Shown: positions 5,743 through 6,654 of the stretch, one piece after another | How positions within the stretch are numbered: the first letter of the stretch is position 1 | How the letters are laid out: the number at the start of each line of letters is the position of its first letter | Assembly: GCA_024645065.1 (NCBI GenBank) | Contig: JAHEGP010000179.1 | Location: forward strand, 1-6,654 | Source of the DNA: Cellvibrionales bacterium | GTDB lineage: Bacteria > Pseudomonadota > Gammaproteobacteria > Pseudomonadales > JAHEGP01 | Reading direction: 5' to 3' | Length of the DNA stretch: 6,654 nucleotides | Translations under genes and position numbers: made by a program | Notes under the pieces: model-generated | Seen by the model: only the letters and a program-made list of their open reading frames with translations | Database searches by the model: none | What the model was told of the DNA's origin: nothing

Positions 5743-6654
5743 TTATAGCTGGTACTGCCTGGCAGCCAGGTCGCGCATGATTTCTTCGGATCCGCCGCCA
5801 ATGGCATTGACCCGGACCTCGCGGTAGATCCGCTCAACCCTGCTGCCACGCATGTAGCCGATACCACCGAGTATCTGCATGGCTTCCCGGGCGCAGAACT
5901 CCATGGTCTGGCTGCACTGCACCTTGAGCAGGGCGATATCGCCGGCATCTTCATTGCCCAGGGCGACCTGCCGCGACACCCACTGCAAATAGGCCTGGGT
6001 CGCATTAATACGCTGTTTCATCTCGGCAATCTTGTGCCGAATCACCTGGTGATCCGCCAGTCGCTGGCCGAAGGTCTTGCGCTCCCGCGCCCATGCCACG
6101 GCTTCCTCCAGGCAGACCCGGGCGTAGGCCTCCATGGCCGCAGACATCCCCATGCGCTCGCCATTGAAGTTGTTCATGATCACTTTAAAGCCCTGGTTTT
6201 CTTCTCCCAGCAGATTGCCCACCGGCACCCGCACCTGGTCAAAGTAGATGGTGGCCGTATCCGACGCCCACCAGCCCTGCTTGCGATCCAGTGCCGTGCG
6301 CGACACCCCCTCGCTGGCGGCAGGTATTAGCAGCGCAGACACGCCTTTCGCACCCGCGCCACCGGTACGCACCGCGGTGGTATACCAGTTGGCGTGCATA
6401 CCACCGGTGATATAGGTCTTGGAACCATTGACCAGGTAGTGATCCCCATCACGCTCGGCGCTGGTCGCCAACTGTGCCACATCCGAGCCGGCTCCGGGCT
6501 CAGTAATACACAGGGAAATACGCTTGCTGCCACTAAGCACCGCCGTCGCCACCTCTTCCTTCAAGGCCTCGGGGGCGAAATTCACCACCGGCGGCAGGCC
6601 AATATTGTGCACCAGTAAACTGGTGCTGACGCCCCCGACGCCAAACCGCGCCAG
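5743..6654 (-). CDS. Second acyl-CoA dehydrogenase (ACAD-2), 5' end off the right edge
   Basis: The C-terminal 303 residues of an FAD-dependent acyl-CoA dehydrogenase; the reading frame is open to the right edge, so about 80 N-terminal residues are missing. The GTG at 6612 is an internal valine, not the start: upstream codons (GVGGVSTSLL before it) continue the family sequence. Visible signatures, numbered from the first visible residue, are TEPGAGSDVAQLATSAERDG (51-70), NGSKTYITGG (76-85), RKQGWWASDTA (124-134), ERKTFGQRLADHQ (191-203), QILGGIGYMRG (260-270) and the C-terminal AIGGGSEEIM (284-293). The MCAD catalytic-Glu position is again Gly, so the probable base is the helix-G Glu166 in FNGERM (163-168). 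It is clearly diverged from ACAD-1 and is not a recent tandem duplicate. It may act on the same branched acyl-CoA with another chain length, or on a later beta-oxidation intermediate. Substrate is unknown. Confidence 0.88.
   Translation of the reverse strand: MARFGVGGVSTSLLVHNIGLPPVVNFAPEALKEEVATAVLSGSKRISLCITEPGAGSDVAQLATSAERDGDHYLVNGSKTYITGGMHANWYTTAVRTGGAGAKGVSALLIPAASEGVSRTALDRKQGWWASDTATIYFDQVRVPVGNLLGEENQGFKVIMNNFNGERMGMSAAMEAYARVCLEEAVAWARERKTFGQRLADHQVIRHKIAEMKQRINATQAYLQWVSRQVALGNEDAGDIALLKVQCSQTMEFCAREAMQILGGIGYMRGSRVERIYREVRVNAIGGGSEEIMRDLAARQYQL

Noticed and set aside
6610..6612. GTG as the start codon of ACAD-2
   Set aside because: The frame continues upstream to the edge with conserved dehydrogenase sequence, so this GTG encodes an internal valine.

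Overview
The window is a run of six genes, all on the minus strand, so it reads from right to left. It looks like one operon from a moderately GC-rich proteobacterium, most likely a gammaproteobacterium. The family assignments come from reading the translations and comparing them with remembered family members; no search was run. The set is: acyl-CoA dehydrogenase (cut by the right edge), glutathione S-transferase, a second acyl-CoA dehydrogenase resembling citronellyl-CoA dehydrogenase AtuD, the carboxyltransferase (beta) subunit of a geranyl-/3-methylcrotonyl-type acyl-CoA carboxylase, an enoyl-CoA hydratase, and the biotin carboxylase (alpha) subunit of the same enzyme (cut by the left edge).

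Layout from 5' to 3' of the transcript: ACAD-2 (6654 to 5743); 50-nt gap; GST (5692 to 5036); 14-nt overlap; ACAD-1 (5049 to 3892); 30-nt gap; carboxyltransferase (3861 to 2248); 24-nt gap; enoyl-CoA hydratase (2223 to 1420); 96-nt gap holding a strong Shine-Dalgarno sequence and a possible 14-codon leader ORF; biotin carboxylase (1323 to the left edge, 441 codons visible). No RNA gene, mobile element, CRISPR array, convincing terminator or regulator gene is visible. No stretch of 300 bases lacks a gene.

Together the genes fit the acyclic terpene utilisation (Atu) route. A beta-methyl branched acyl-CoA such as citronellyl-CoA is desaturated to geranyl-CoA (ACAD-1). The gamma-methyl group is carboxylated with biotin, ATP and bicarbonate (alpha plus beta subunits), and the isohexenylglutaconyl-CoA product is hydrated (enoyl-CoA hydratase) before lyase cleavage and beta-oxidation. 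The chemistry parallels leucine catabolism (Liu: isovaleryl-CoA dehydrogenase, methylcrotonyl-CoA carboxylase, methylglutaconyl-CoA hydratase). The local order dehydrogenase-beta-hydratase-alpha is that of liuABCD, yet the proteins read as Atu-type.

The least ordinary points are the GST translationally embedded between two acyl-CoA dehydrogenases, the second dehydrogenase, and the leader-ORF arrangement before the alpha subunit. Nothing here demands a wholly new system; the most plausible novelty is a variant terpenoid or branched-chain acyl-CoA operon.
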